Source: Halopseudomonas pelagia CL-AP6 (GTDB lineage Bacteria; Pseudomonadota; Gammaproteobacteria; Pseudomonadales; Pseudomonadaceae). Taken from it: DNA of 50,058 nt. The notes beneath the pieces are model-generated. The model did no database searches. It saw nothing but the letters and a program-made list of their open reading frames with translations, and was not told where the DNA came from. This document shows, in pieces, positions 36,607-45,556 of this stretch (position 1 is the stretch's first letter; every line of letters begins with the position of its first letter). The stretch spans positions 1 through 50,058 of the forward strand of contig NZ_AROI01000045.1 of the NCBI RefSeq assembly GCF_000410875.1, written 5' to 3'. Both the position numbers and the translations under genes were made by a program.

Positions 36607-37247
36607 CGGGAACGTTGTACGACGCTCTGCTTGATGTGCGTAAGGCATATCGACTGCTGGCGGATTACCAGCAGCGCATGTTCGAATTGTTGGCCTACAT
36701 TCGCGATCAGCTTGGGGCTGACGCATATCATCATCAATATGCGTACCCATTACCGAAGAGCTTGGACGGTCTAGAGGTGCGTGACAACAGTGGTTGGCGC
36801 TACCTGCCATTTTATGATCTATCAGCAATCTGGCTCAGGCCAGCAGGCCAACAAAAAGCCCCGTGGGATCATCACCAAGCTGGGGATCTGATGTATGGTG
36901 CCTGGGTTCGCAGTGATACCGGCTTCGACATATACAGTGGGCAATTCAACTCCATGCCAGTCGAGCAGGCCCGCAGCGAACTGGTGTTATCAGTCGTGGT
37001 GTGTGATGAGCCTGCTGCCGCGCCCTATAACTGGTACGCCAAGGTCTGGCAGGGGATGGACTACCCGGAAGATGGAGAGATTAACTCGACAGACCTACCG
37101 GGTTATCGGTGCTTTTCCAAAACGATACCGCTGGAGCGACTGGAGGATGAATCAGCCATCAAGGCAGTACTTGAAGAGTGGCGCTGCCTGGCTGGGCAGA
37201 AACTAAGTTTACCCGTCCCAACCTTCCATCCGGCGATCCCTCATTAG
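36603..37247 (+). CDS. Partner protein of the nuclease-like module, unknown
   Basis: 214 residues. The N-terminal 40 residues form a helix (DVRKAYRLLADYQQRMFELLAYIRD); the rest is a compact beta-rich part with many aromatic residues (WRYLPFYDLSAIWLRP, YNWYAKVWQGMDYP). I do not recognise it. The ATGA overlap and same strand make it a partner of the nuclease-like gene: candidate functions are target recognition, sensing, or control. It ends in non-coding DNA at 37247. Confidence 0.65.
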   Translation: MTGTLYDALLDVRKAYRLLADYQQRMFELLAYIRDQLGADAYHHQYAYPLPKSLDGLEVRDNSGWRYLPFYDLSAIWLRPAGQQKAPWDHHQAGDLMYGAWVRSDTGFDIYSGQFNSMPVEQARSELVLSVVVCDEPAAAPYNWYAKVWQGMDYPEDGEINSTDLPGYRCFSKTIPLERLEDESAIKAVLEEWRCLAGQKLSLPVPTFHPAIPH

Positions 37248-37342
37248 TAATAGTTACCCTAGGTATGAAGCTGCATCAGGGCAGGCAGCGGCCCAACTTC
37301 ACGCTAAGAATGCTGGATAGCAAAACTTGTCACGCGCTTCCT

Positions 37343-37790
37343 TTATTGTATGGATATCGTAATGGTTGTTGACTCAACTGTACGCCCACCTTGTTTTTTT
37401 GAGTTTGGCTCCAGTACTTCCTCTGCAGTATGGACAGTGTTATTGGCGGACAAGGTGGTTCTTTGTGGTGTGAGTTTTTCAAACCCCATCAGATTGGAGA
37501 CTGTGAATCCGCGCAAAAAATTAAGCTCGTATGATAGGAAATAACGCCCATCACCAATGGGAGCTATTTCAAGCCATGATCTACAGTTAACCTTTAGGGC
37601 TTTATAGGTGGGAATTGGCGATGAGTTGTTGCTTGTCGATGTCACTTTCTTAAGATCTTGGTACACACCGGTTTCTTTGCACAAATCAAATTCAGTAGAA
37701 TACGGTAGTGCACCTATATCTACTGTGACTTCTCGTGTCAAATCGTTTTTTCTAAGCATGCTGAATTTAACAGATTTCTCGGTGGGCTTG
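37343..37790 (-). pseudogene. 3' fragment of an unknown gene
   Basis: The open frame is AT-richer than its neighbours and gives about 150 residues (KSVKFSMLRKNDLTREVTVDIGALP, YFLSYELNFLRGF, ending TTITISIQ). The pattern is beta-rich, perhaps a periplasmic or secreted protein. Its upstream end runs into the AraC fragment in another frame at about 37790, so its own N-terminus is lost. The family is not recognised. Confidence 0.45.
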
Positions 37791-38079
37791 CGGTATCGAG
37801 CCAGGCAGCGTCCAGATGCAACATCTGGTAGCTCCATGCCGTATCGGGCTCCGGATTGCAGGCGTGAACACGGGATGCCGGAACGAACACGATGGTTCCG
37901 ACGTGCAATGTGACAGGCCCGCCGATTGCACCGGTAAAGCGGCTGATGCCCTGATCCACCGCGCCTATGGAAAAGGTCGGATGGCTATGCGGCTTATAGC
38001 AGGCCCGGCTATGGCAGGCGCGTCGACTCTCGGCATAGGGCATGGCCGGATCGCGCCAGAACTCAGAAATGGTGTCCAT
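37791..38079 (-). pseudogene. AraC-family regulator, N-terminal fragment
   Basis: About 96 residues match the N-terminal cupin-like sensor of AraC regulators: MDTISEFWRDP, HSHPTFSIGAVDQG and TIVFVPASRVHACNP. The helix-turn-helix half is missing: the sequence breaks off at about 37790 and continues as a different protein in another frame. Confidence 0.75.
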
Positions 38080-38167
38080 AGATCAATTGTATTAGTTCGA
38101 GCATGTTAGCGCTCCATCTTGTTTGATGAAAAACGCCTAGCAGTGAAAGGCAGGGGCTACCTACCAA

Positions 38168-38320
38168 ATGCCGCGTGATGCGGTGGTTGCCAGCACGATT
38201 GACTTCACCCTTATTCCGCTGTTGCAGGCCGTTCAAGCCGAGTATCAAGCACGTCTCGGAGATGAAGACTGGCGGCAGAGTCATATAACGCTGGCTAGGC
38301 TGGCGGCGGATAAGGGCTGA
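38168..38320 (+). CDS. Short ORF, probable gene fragment
   Basis: 50 codons from ATG to TGA (MPRDAVVASTIDFTLIPLLQ, then EYQARLGDEDWRQSHITLARLAADKG). The composition is protein-like, and the end looks like the C-terminus of a larger helical protein. No family is recognised and there is no clear ribosome site. It lies between the AraC fragment and the radC leader. Confidence 0.35.
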   Translation: MPRDAVVASTIDFTLIPLLQAVQAEYQARLGDEDWRQSHITLARLAADKG

Positions 38321-38491
38321 CAAGGAGCAATGTAAAGGCGTTTCTGTTGAAACTGTGTGGCCCCACCGTGCTTTCCTTATAAAGGATAAACATGTCCGTA
38401 ACATGGCAAATGTTCCAGAACATGGGGTGCTGGGTGGCGCATTGTTGGCTTTATCTCGCTGCCAACCGTGTTCAACTGACTTCGTTTGTTA

Positions 38492-38627
38492 GCCGTCCTT
38501 GACGGCAACATACCCAGGTAGCCAGCGATCGTCGAGGCTACGGCGTGGCTATTGCTGCGTTTGATTGCGTACCCCGTCCGCCCGCATCCCGTGCGCGGAT
38601 GACCACCTGGCTTCAATTGGGTGGTGG
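38492..38627 (+). ncRNA. radC-RNA-like leader, copy 4 (before radC)
   Basis: Stem 1 is GCCGTC-CTT-GACGGC (38492-38506), then CATACCCAG, stem 2 GTAGCC/GGCTAC with a 12-base loop (38518-38541), CGCA/TGCG (38583-38595) and CCACC/GGTGG (38603-38627). The order and loop sizes equal those of copy 3 while the bases of stem 1 differ in a paired way. It is the leader of radC, the position that gave the radC RNA motif its name. Confidence 0.78.
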
Positions 38628-38703
38628 ATGCATTATTATTCAACTACCTCGGAGAGCCTATCCTCCGGGGTTAGCGTCTCCGTTCATATGATGGAGACTA
38701 ATC

Positions 38704-39201
38704 ATGTCGACACTCGTTGCGGTTCAAGACAGTGCCAATCAGTTCACTATGCTGGAGGCACAGCATGACGATTGGATCATCGCCCGTGCCATGGAAATCC
38801 TGGAGCATCGGGTCTTTTGTGACGGTACGCCTTTGCTGACTGCGTGCGCCGTCAAAAACTTCCTACGCGCAAAATTGGTTGATAAGCCAAATGAGGTTTT
38901 TGCGGCTTTGTTTCTGAACAGCCAGCATCGGGTTATTGCATACGAAGAGCTGTTCAGGGGAACCATCGATACAACAGCGGTATACCCCAGGGTCGTCCTC
39001 AGCGAGACACTTAAACACAATGCCGCCGCCGTCATATTTGTTCACAACCACCCTTCGGGAGAAAGTGATCCAAGTCATGCTGACAGGCAATTAACAACCA
39101 GATTGAAAGCAGCCTTGGAGCTGGTTGATGTCCGCGTTCTCGATCATTTCATCATAGGCAAGGGGGAGCCTTACTCGTTTGCAGAACAAGGGCTGCTCTG
39201 A
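38704..39201 (+). CDS. radC: RadC-like JAB domain protein
   Basis: 165 residues. The JAB/MPN metal motif is complete: H114NHPSG followed by S124HAD127, and an upstream glutamate in EELFRGT. The N-terminal helical half is shortened relative to chromosomal RadC, as usual in ICE and phage copies. A DNA-related function was long assumed but is unproven. It follows the radC-RNA-like leader; the ATG has GGAGACTAATC upstream. Confidence 0.92.
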   Translation: MSTLVAVQDSANQFTMLEAQHDDWIIARAMEILEHRVFCDGTPLLTACAVKNFLRAKLVDKPNEVFAALFLNSQHRVIAYEELFRGTIDTTAVYPRVVLSETLKHNAAAVIFVHNHPSGESDPSHADRQLTTRLKAALELVDVRVLDHFIIGKGEPYSFAEQGLL

Positions 39202-39213
39202 TCAGCCTCTTAT

Positions 39214-39249
39214 ATCAGGCCTGCACATCATGATGTGAAGGCCTGATTT
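39214..39249 (+). terminator. Hairpin after radC
   Basis: ATCAGGCCT and AGGCCTGAT flank an inner palindrome CACATCATGATGTG, giving a long hairpin 12 bases after the radC stop, followed by a short TTT. The remaining 39250-39520 holds no gene that I can see. Confidence 0.6.
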
Positions 39250-39520
39250 CTCGGGAGCAGTATGAATTTATGGTTACAAAGGTTCGGTCTCTGCCTCTCC
39301 CAAACGTCTATTAAGTATTGATGTGAGATAAATTCCGGATTCGACATGCACTGCTGAACAGGTGTGGCAGCTCCGGTTCATGGGGGCAAAGCTCTGCATG
39401 CACTTGTACACGCATCACTCCCCAAAAAAGGACGCTCATGAATGTCCTGGTTTCGCTGCCGCCTGGCAATGGTCCTGATCTGGATCATGCTACTTCATAC
39501 TTATTAAGGGGAATCGAGAC

Positions 39521-40063
39521 ATGAGGGGCAAGGAGCGGCCTATTAGCTGGTATTCAGAGCGGCCCGAGGGACGTGGTCGAATGGGACTACTTGTGATCGC
39601 TGCGTGTTGTCTTGGTGCCGTAGGGGCAGCATTGGTATCGCAATACGCCTTCGATATGCAACCTTGCCCTTGGTGCATTCTGCAACGGGTGCAGTTCCTG
39701 GCCATCGCTCTGGTCTGCGGGGTGGCGCTCATGACACAGCGTGTAGTGCCGCGCTTGCTGTTCTGCGTTCTGGCTTTACTGCTCTCGCTAGCGGGAATGG
39801 CGACAGCTCTGTGGCAGCACTTTGTAGCGAATAATGCATTTTCTTGCAGTCTCAGCTTGGCTGACCGGATCATTTCCGGTTTGGCTCTGGATCAACTCAT
39901 GCCCGCAGTGCTCGCCCCACGTGCAGGCTGCACTGACGGCCGAGTCGAGCTGTGGGGTGTTTCCTATGAGCTCTGGAGTCTGACGCTGTTTGGCATCATT
40001 GCAGGCGTGCTTGGGACGATTGTCTTGACGCTGTGCCGCTCCGTGGGTCGTGGTTTACGATGA
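39521..40063 (+). CDS. dsbB: DsbB-type disulfide oxidoreductase
   Basis: 180 residues with four membrane helices (about 22-44, 56-73, 78-97, 148-172). The two cysteine pairs of DsbB are present: C49-P-W-C52 and C109...C137. DsbB reoxidises DsbA with quinone. It is preceded by AAGGGGAA and begins the third tra block. TIGR03757, 03756 and TraG follow, several of which have many cysteines, so it likely supplies disulfides for the transfer apparatus (inference). Confidence 0.9.
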   Translation: MRGKERPISWYSERPEGRGRMGLLVIAACCLGAVGAALVSQYAFDMQPCPWCILQRVQFLAIALVCGVALMTQRVVPRLLFCVLALLLSLAGMATALWQHFVANNAFSCSLSLADRIISGLALDQLMPAVLAPRAGCTDGRVELWGVSYELWSLTLFGIIAGVLGTIVLTLCRSVGRGLR

Positions 40064-40349
40064 ATGCTCATGGTCTTTGCTGGACGGCATATCAACGGTT
40101 ACCCCTGAAGCCCCAAGTCTGAGCGGCGGGCTACCAACTTAAGAGACAACCGCTGCGGATAACAAGATGCTGCGGCCACGTCATTCTATATCCCGTGTTG
40201 CATCGCTCATCTGCCGCGCGCCCGAAGGCTAAAGTTCATGCCTTCTTTTTCAGTGTGATCAAAGCGGCTGCACGGATACCGTTTTGTTTATCGCCCGACG
40301 AGCTGCTCTGGTGTCGACTACGACATAAGTGACTCCACGGCGTTTCAAC

Positions 40350-40772
40350 ATGACCATATTCTCTGCTTCATGCCTGCTGGTTATCAGCCTGCTTACAATG
40401 CTCCCCACTTCGCATGTCCATGCAGTGGGTTTGATCGTGGTGACTGATAGCCTGCATCCCATAGAGGCTCCCCTTGATGCGCGGGTCATCATGTTGGATG
40501 CGCCTGCACGGATCGAGGCGGGGCTGACTGCTGGTCTTTCGGACGATGCTTCACGCAGCGCCGCTACCGTGCGGCGACGCCTGGAGGAGGGAGGTAATGC
40601 ACTCCAGCACCGTATCGCAATGGCGTATCAGGATGTCGTGGATGCCTGGAGCCTGGGTATCACCACTATTCCGGCTGTCGTCGTCGACCAACGCTATGTG
40701 ATGTACGGCGAGGCCAATGTAAGCCGGGCCATTGCACGCATTGAAGCCAATAGACAGGGGCTGGCACAATGA
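40350..40772 (+). CDS. TIGR03757 family ICE protein
   Basis: 140 residues from MTIFSASCLL, with a signal peptide (VHAVG). A GTG at 40329 would add seven residues; neither start has a good ribosome site. The C-terminal part GITTIPAVVVDQRYVMYGE has the shape of the cis-proline strand of thioredoxin folds, as in TrbC/TraF-like proteins. The family is the PFL_4709 position. It overlaps TIGR03756 by 4 bases. Confidence 0.85.
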   Translation: MTIFSASCLLVISLLTMLPTSHVHAVGLIVVTDSLHPIEAPLDARVIMLDAPARIEAGLTAGLSDDASRSAATVRRRLEEGGNALQHRIAMAYQDVVDAWSLGITTIPAVVVDQRYVMYGEANVSRAIARIEANRQGLAQ

Positions 40773-41719
40773 GCGGTCGACCGCCCAAGAAGCCTCTACG
40801 CTTGCGCCTGGGGGTTGCTGCTGCACTGCTGTGTGTGAATGCACCGAGTCTGGCCCTGAACACCGTCAGTATCGTGTCCTCCGCCTTGTCTCCTGACTGT
40901 CTGGAATACCGGGTCGTGGGGATCTGTTACTGGCTCCGCTGCTCCTTGTCAGGTTGCAGAGTTCGGACGTCTATCAAGGTGCGCCATTATGTTCCGGATG
41001 CCGTGGTGTCGAGCTACTCGAACACTGGCGCAAACCCCTGGGGCGAGATTCGCGCGATGAGCCTGCCGAACCCTACCGCCCAGGCTGGAGGGGATGGCAC
41101 ATCGAGTCTGGATCACGAGAACAATCTCGCCAAGTTCAAGAACGCGGATGTGATCGGCCACCCGGGCGGCGAGATGTTCAATCAGTTCGCTTCGTCGTTC
41201 GGCTACAGCTGCCCGGGGGCCGGTACGGCATTCATGCCCTATTTGTTGAGCACGCTGGATACCCCTGCCTGGCGCTACAACATGCCCGAAGCGGTGTATC
41301 CCGAGGCGCTGCTTCCAGGCCAGCGCGAAGTGGGCTTGCGCAGCGGAATGAATCTGTGGGGAAGCGTTTACCCACGGGGCGGTTTCCTTCACCAGACCGA
41401 TGACTACAAAGCCGGGGCGGTGGTGGCGCAGCGAGCGGGTGACATCGTGACCCGCCGTGGGCAACCGCATGTCTATCAGCCCGTGCTGGCCAGCGCGCGG
41501 GACGGTTACTGGCCGGCGGGTGCATTGATGGAAACCGACCCCTCAACAGGTAAGTGGCAGGAGCTGACGCCACGCACGTCTTCCTCTTGCACTGTGTTTC
41601 CCCATGATGAATCTCTGACCCAGGCCCGCCAGGGCGACTATGCATGGGCATTGTGGCGGCCGTATAGCTGCTGCCAGCGCCGGGGTCAGACCTTCCTTGG
41701 CAGTGTGGATTTCAACTGA
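40769..41719 (+). CDS. TIGR03756 family ICE protein (TraU-like)
   Basis: 316 residues, signal peptide ending near SLALN. The sequence has a row of cysteines (C44, C52, C58, C63) in SPDCLEYRVVGICYWLRCSLSGC, typical of TraU proteins of type F systems, in addition to YLLSTLDTPAWRYN. It is exported and needs disulfides. The next gene begins 10 bases after its stop. Confidence 0.9.
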   Translation: MSGRPPKKPLRLRLGVAAALLCVNAPSLALNTVSIVSSALSPDCLEYRVVGICYWLRCSLSGCRVRTSIKVRHYVPDAVVSSYSNTGANPWGEIRAMSLPNPTAQAGGDGTSSLDHENNLAKFKNADVIGHPGGEMFNQFASSFGYSCPGAGTAFMPYLLSTLDTPAWRYNMPEAVYPEALLPGQREVGLRSGMNLWGSVYPRGGFLHQTDDYKAGAVVAQRAGDIVTRRGQPHVYQPVLASARDGYWPAGALMETDPSTGKWQELTPRTSSSCTVFPHDESLTQARQGDYAWALWRPYSCCQRRGQTFLGSVDFN

Positions 41720-41729
41720 GGTCGCCAAC

Positions 41730-43115
41730 ATGAATCGTTCTGACAACCTTGTTTCACTTCGATTTTGGCGTCCCGCTGTGTTGGCGATCTCGTTGTCGCT
41801 GGTCAGCGGCCTGGTTCTGGCACAAAGCGGTGGCTTCCAGAATAGCGGCAGTGTGATCGGTGATGAGGTCATGTACTCGATCGGTGGTGGTAATGCCGTT
41901 TCAATGAGCGGTGCGGCTGGTATGCGCTCGATTGGTGTGGGTGTCGGTTGGAATAGCAACCTGGTCTGTGGCGACATGTCGATCTCGACAACCATCCAGA
42001 ACCAGCTGAACGGCGTTACCAATGGATTTCAGCGCATCATGAGCGATGTTATCCAGAGCGCGACGAGCGCGGTTGCGTCGCTGCCGGCGCTGATCATTCA
42101 ACGTGCTGATCCAGGTCTGTACAACTTGATCACCAATGGTGTCCTGCAAGCGAGGATGGACTTTGATCGCTCCAAACTGACGTGCAGGGCGATGGCGGGG
42201 CGGATGGCGGACATGGCAGGTGGTCAGGCGGGTTGGAACCAGCTCGCTGAGGGCATGGCGTTGCGTGAGGCAGTGTCGAGCACCGATGCGATTTCGGCGA
42301 TTGAGCAGGCCGAAACCCGCCGCGGCAATGATGGTGTTCCATGGGTCGGTGGTAGCAATGCTGGCGGTACGAGCCAAGCCCCGATAAAGGTGGTGAGTGA
42401 TGTTACTCGAGCCGGCTATAACCTGGTCAATGGGCGTGGCGTCGCCGATAACTCACCCATCAATTCAGCGGGATGCGCCAGTCTTGCCTGCCAGACATGG
42501 TCGTCGCCTGATGCCGCGATCCAGTGGGCAACCCGTGTGCTGGGTGAGCAGGAGCAACGTACCTGCGAGTCCTGCATCAAGACCCAGACCGTGCCTGGTG
42601 TGGGGCTAACCCCGCTGATCCAGGAGGAGTACGACGCCAGGCTGCAGGTGCTGCAGGACCTGGTCTCGGGTGCTCGCAACACTACCTTCGAGAACTTGCA
42701 CGAAGCCGGCAGTGCTTCGCTGCCGATCACACGTGGCGTGATAGAAGCGCTACGCGATGAGCCCGATCAGGACATTCTTGCACGCCGGCTTGCCTCTGAG
42801 GTCGCGCTGTCTTCTGTGCTGGAGAAAGCGTTGCTGCTGCAGCGCACGCTGCTGACTGGCAAGAAGGAGCCCAATGTCGCTGCTAATGATATCGCCATTG
42901 AGGTCGTGAACCGCGAGAGCGACACGCTCGACCGGGAGATTCAGAACCTCAAGACCGAGTTGGAGCTACGCCGGGATCTGGCGAATAACTCGCCGATGGC
43001 GATCATCCAGCGTCACGGAACACGTGCGGCGGGTTCGCGCGGGATTTACCAGGGCGATCCTGTGCCGGATCGTCTGCAGCAGATGCAGCGGCCTGCGCCC
43101 GGTAATGCACCATGA
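41730..43115 (+). CDS. TIGR03755 family ICE protein (TraH-like, PFL_4711)
   Basis: 461 residues from MNRSDNLVSL; the open frame to 41640 lies inside TIGR03756. A signal peptide (VLAQSG) is followed by an N-terminal glycine-rich part, a middle with CASLACQTW and CESCIKTQ cysteines, and a helical C-terminus. It belongs to the TraH-like proteins of the transfer pilus. It overlaps the next gene by 4 bases. Confidence 0.88.
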   Translation: MNRSDNLVSLRFWRPAVLAISLSLVSGLVLAQSGGFQNSGSVIGDEVMYSIGGGNAVSMSGAAGMRSIGVGVGWNSNLVCGDMSISTTIQNQLNGVTNGFQRIMSDVIQSATSAVASLPALIIQRADPGLYNLITNGVLQARMDFDRSKLTCRAMAGRMADMAGGQAGWNQLAEGMALREAVSSTDAISAIEQAETRRGNDGVPWVGGSNAGGTSQAPIKVVSDVTRAGYNLVNGRGVADNSPINSAGCASLACQTWSSPDAAIQWATRVLGEQEQRTCESCIKTQTVPGVGLTPLIQEEYDARLQVLQDLVSGARNTTFENLHEAGSASLPITRGVIEALRDEPDQDILARRLASEVALSSVLEKALLLQRTLLTGKKEPNVAANDIAIEVVNRESDTLDREIQNLKTELELRRDLANNSPMAIIQRHGTRAAGSRGIYQGDPVPDRLQQMQRPAPGNAP

Positions 43116-43456
43116 ATGCCGCCTGGCTACGTTGGTTGTGCAACCGGCGCGCCGCCAGGGCGCTGCTGTGGACGGTGCTACTGATGGCCGCTGCTGTGGC
43201 AGCCAATGTGGCGGGTATCTATTTCTTGGGCAGCATTTCTGGCTGGGAGCAGTGGCTGGATGAGTTCTCTGGCTTTTTCCTGTTGTGGCGTCTGTGCCTC
43301 TATGGCGCAACCGCCTATGGGTGGAGGTGGATGCGCGGGCGGCTACTCGCGAGGCAACCCGATGTGGCAACCCGCCACCGATTGATTCGCACGGAGATTG
43401 CAGCCGTACTGGCTCTGGTCACGCTGGAAGGCAGTCTGCTGATGCAGAACATGTAG
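43112..43456 (+). CDS. Small ICE membrane protein
   Basis: 114 residues with three hydrophobic helices (about 17-39, 50-68, 92-108) and arginine-rich loops. It stands between the TraH-like gene and TraG in PFGI-1-class elements. Function unknown; likely an inner-membrane subunit. Confidence 0.75.
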   Translation: MNAAWLRWLCNRRAARALLWTVLLMAAAVAANVAGIYFLGSISGWEQWLDEFSGFFLLWRLCLYGATAYGWRWMRGRLLARQPDVATRHRLIRTEIAAVLALVTLEGSLLMQNM

Positions 43457-43471
43457 CGGGGGAGCTGAACC

Positions 43472-44992
43472 ATGACGCTGTTCACAACCGATTACCTGGA
43501 ATATTACCTGACGCTGGTCGGCTGGATCGTGCATAACGGGATCTGGTCGGTGTTGGTGGCCAGCGGTGTGTTTGCCATCCCGTTCATTGCCATCATCTTG
43601 CAGGAATGGCTCAAGGTTCGGGGTGAAGGGGCGGACGAAGGTAACAAGGGTCTGTTATCGGCTGCGCGTATTGAAACCCGCGTGTGGGTGGCGGTTGTCG
43701 TGGTGATGTTTGCCGGTATTCCGTTTATCGATGTGGATCTCAACCGCATGCAGTATGACGATGCGCGCTCCTTGCAATGCGGTGTGAGTGTACCGCAACC
43801 GTCCGATACGGGCTGGAGCCAGTCTTTCACCACCCTCAATGACCAAAGTGCCAAGGTGCCGGTGTGGTGGGCGTTTGTGCACGCGCTCTCGCGCGGCATA
43901 ACCAGTGCCTCGGTCGCTGCGATTCCCTGCGGCACTGAGCTGCGTCAGATGCGCATGGAGCTGGATGCCACTCGCATCGATGATCCAGTGCTGGCACAGG
44001 AAATATCAGACTTCTCTCACGACTGCTACGGCCCGGCCCGCGCCAAACTGTTCATGAACCGCCCGGAGCTGGATGAGGCGCAGATGCACGACGTCACCTG
44101 GATCGGTTCACGGTATTTTATGGACTCGGCGGGCTACTATGGCAACTACCGTTCCCGCACCCCACGCGATGCCTGGCCGTATGACAGCAACCGCGATGCA
44201 GGGCTGGCCCAGGTGCCCAGCGGCGGCGGCTATCCAACTTGTCAGCAGTGGTGGAACGACGGCAGTCATGGCCTACGGGGTCGCCTGCTGTCTGAGGTCG
44301 ATCCCAGCCTGCTTAACCGGTTGGCGGGGTGGGCGGGGTTCCTGAGTCGCAGTGACGTGGATGACTCGGTGATCCGGGCAATAGCGGCTCCCCGCCAGCA
44401 AAAGCTGAATCAAGGGGACGTTTATACCGATTACGGCGGGCAGATCGACAAGACGTTGCCCAATGTCGTGACACGCGCCGCCAGCGACCTTGGCCTCACC
44501 ATGGGTTCACTGGGTTTTTTCCCGGCAATGGATGTGGTGCGCCAGGCGTTACCGATGGTGTTGTCGTTTCTCAAAATGGCGCTGGTGATCTGCATTCCGC
44601 TGGTGCTCGTCATTAGTACCTACGAACTCAAGACCGTGGTGACGGTCAGTGTGGTGCAGTTTGCGCTATTCTTCGTGGAGTTCTGGTTTCAGCTGGCCCG
44701 CTGGATCGACAGCACCATTCTGGATGCGCTGTATGGAGTAGGGTGGGGATGGAATCGGCCCGTCACCAACTTTGATCCGCTGATGGGATTGAACAATGCC
44801 TTTGGCGATATGATTTTAAACTTTGTGATGGCGACGATGTTTCTGGTATTGCCAGCGTTCTGGATCACCGCTTTGGCGTGGACCGGCGTCCGAGTAGGTA
44901 ATATGGTTCAAGGGTTGGCCAACGGCACACGCGACGCAGGCCAAGCTGGGGGGAAAGGCTCTAGTTTGTTGATGAGCGTAGCGAAGAAGTGA
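43472..44992 (+). CDS. traG: TraG N-terminal domain protein
   Basis: 506 residues: membrane helices near 12-40, 70-90, 365-405 and 425-480, with a large periplasmic part between that has cysteines (about 107, 152 and 188). It is the TraG/TraN-like ICE protein involved in mating-pair stabilisation or pilus assembly, the last conserved gene of the third block. The ATG follows GGGGGAGCTGAACC. Confidence 0.88.
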   Translation: MTLFTTDYLEYYLTLVGWIVHNGIWSVLVASGVFAIPFIAIILQEWLKVRGEGADEGNKGLLSAARIETRVWVAVVVVMFAGIPFIDVDLNRMQYDDARSLQCGVSVPQPSDTGWSQSFTTLNDQSAKVPVWWAFVHALSRGITSASVAAIPCGTELRQMRMELDATRIDDPVLAQEISDFSHDCYGPARAKLFMNRPELDEAQMHDVTWIGSRYFMDSAGYYGNYRSRTPRDAWPYDSNRDAGLAQVPSGGGYPTCQQWWNDGSHGLRGRLLSEVDPSLLNRLAGWAGFLSRSDVDDSVIRAIAAPRQQKLNQGDVYTDYGGQIDKTLPNVVTRAASDLGLTMGSLGFFPAMDVVRQALPMVLSFLKMALVICIPLVLVISTYELKTVVTVSVVQFALFFVEFWFQLARWIDSTILDALYGVGWGWNRPVTNFDPLMGLNNAFGDMILNFVMATMFLVLPAFWITALAWTGVRVGNMVQGLANGTRDAGQAGGKGSSLLMSVAKK

Positions 44993-45000
44993 TCCGCGCT

Positions 45001-45375
45001 TCAGTGATCCTCGAAACGCGGATCTGGATCATCATTGTAGTTAATGGGATCGTAGAACAAGCTTTCGCGATGATCCCGTTCTTCGGCTTCAGATCCGAGG
45101 AAGTCAGGCTCATCTTGCTCCGATGAACCTCCCGCGACCCAAGCCGTGGCTACTGCAAGCACCAACATTAACGCCAGCCAAAACGCGAAATAGAATAACC
45201 CTGCCAATACGGCTAGCTTGACTACCCATACCAGAGCGGTGGATATGAATGTCGGCAAGCCTTGAGTCACCAACCAGCCCGACACTCGCCGCTCACCACG
45301 CATATAGCCGCGCCATCCACGACCAAGCCAATGGCCGAAGCGTTCTGCTTTGCTGATGCGGGTTATCGTGTTCAT
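45001..45375 (-). CDS. DUF3742 family protein
   Basis: 124 residues from MNTITRISKAERFGHWLGRGW; ATG at 45390 is possible but less typical. Two hydrophobic segments (about 40-90) follow an arginine-rich N-terminus. The gene normally lies after TraG in PFGI-1-class ICEs, on the opposite strand. Function unknown. The first ~90 bases of this gene are repeated, with changes, at 45884-45985. Confidence 0.9.
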   Translation of the reverse strand: MNTITRISKAERFGHWLGRGWRGYMRGERRVSGWLVTQGLPTFISTALVWVVKLAVLAGLFYFAFWLALMLVLAVATAWVAGGSSEQDEPDFLGSEAEERDHRESLFYDPINYNDDPDPRFEDH

Positions 45376-45445
45376 GACCGTCACCTGCATTACATGGGAT
45401 TAATGTTTAATGTAAAGCGTTGGGTGGGCAAGCACAAACGGCAAT

Positions 45446-45556
45446 GTCGGGGGTGCGCCTGGGCGACCTCAGCAAGTTGGCTGCGTACTTGTTCTGCGAA
45501 GGGCTCTTTGCCTTCGATCAAATAGATCAAGGCACATGCTTCGAAGAACGCAATTA
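45446..45556 (-). pseudogene. PIN domain toxin, truncated
   Basis: About 36 residues, (V)IAFFEACALIYLIEGKEPFAEQV to AQAHP, match the N-terminus of PIN (VapC-type) ribonucleases, with the first acidic residue at E rather than the usual D (FFEACALIY). The reading then runs into unrelated sequence near 45446. The normal GTG/ATG start is also replaced: the codon is GTA, next to the antitoxin stop TAA. The toxin is almost certainly dead. Confidence 0.75.

Noticed and set aside
40259..40492. Minus-strand ORF ending HEAENMVMLKRRGVTYVVVDTR
   Set aside because: The C-terminal part vaguely resembles a DUF3391-like segment, but the N-terminal half is antisense to the TIGR03757 gene and there is no start between; too weak to call.
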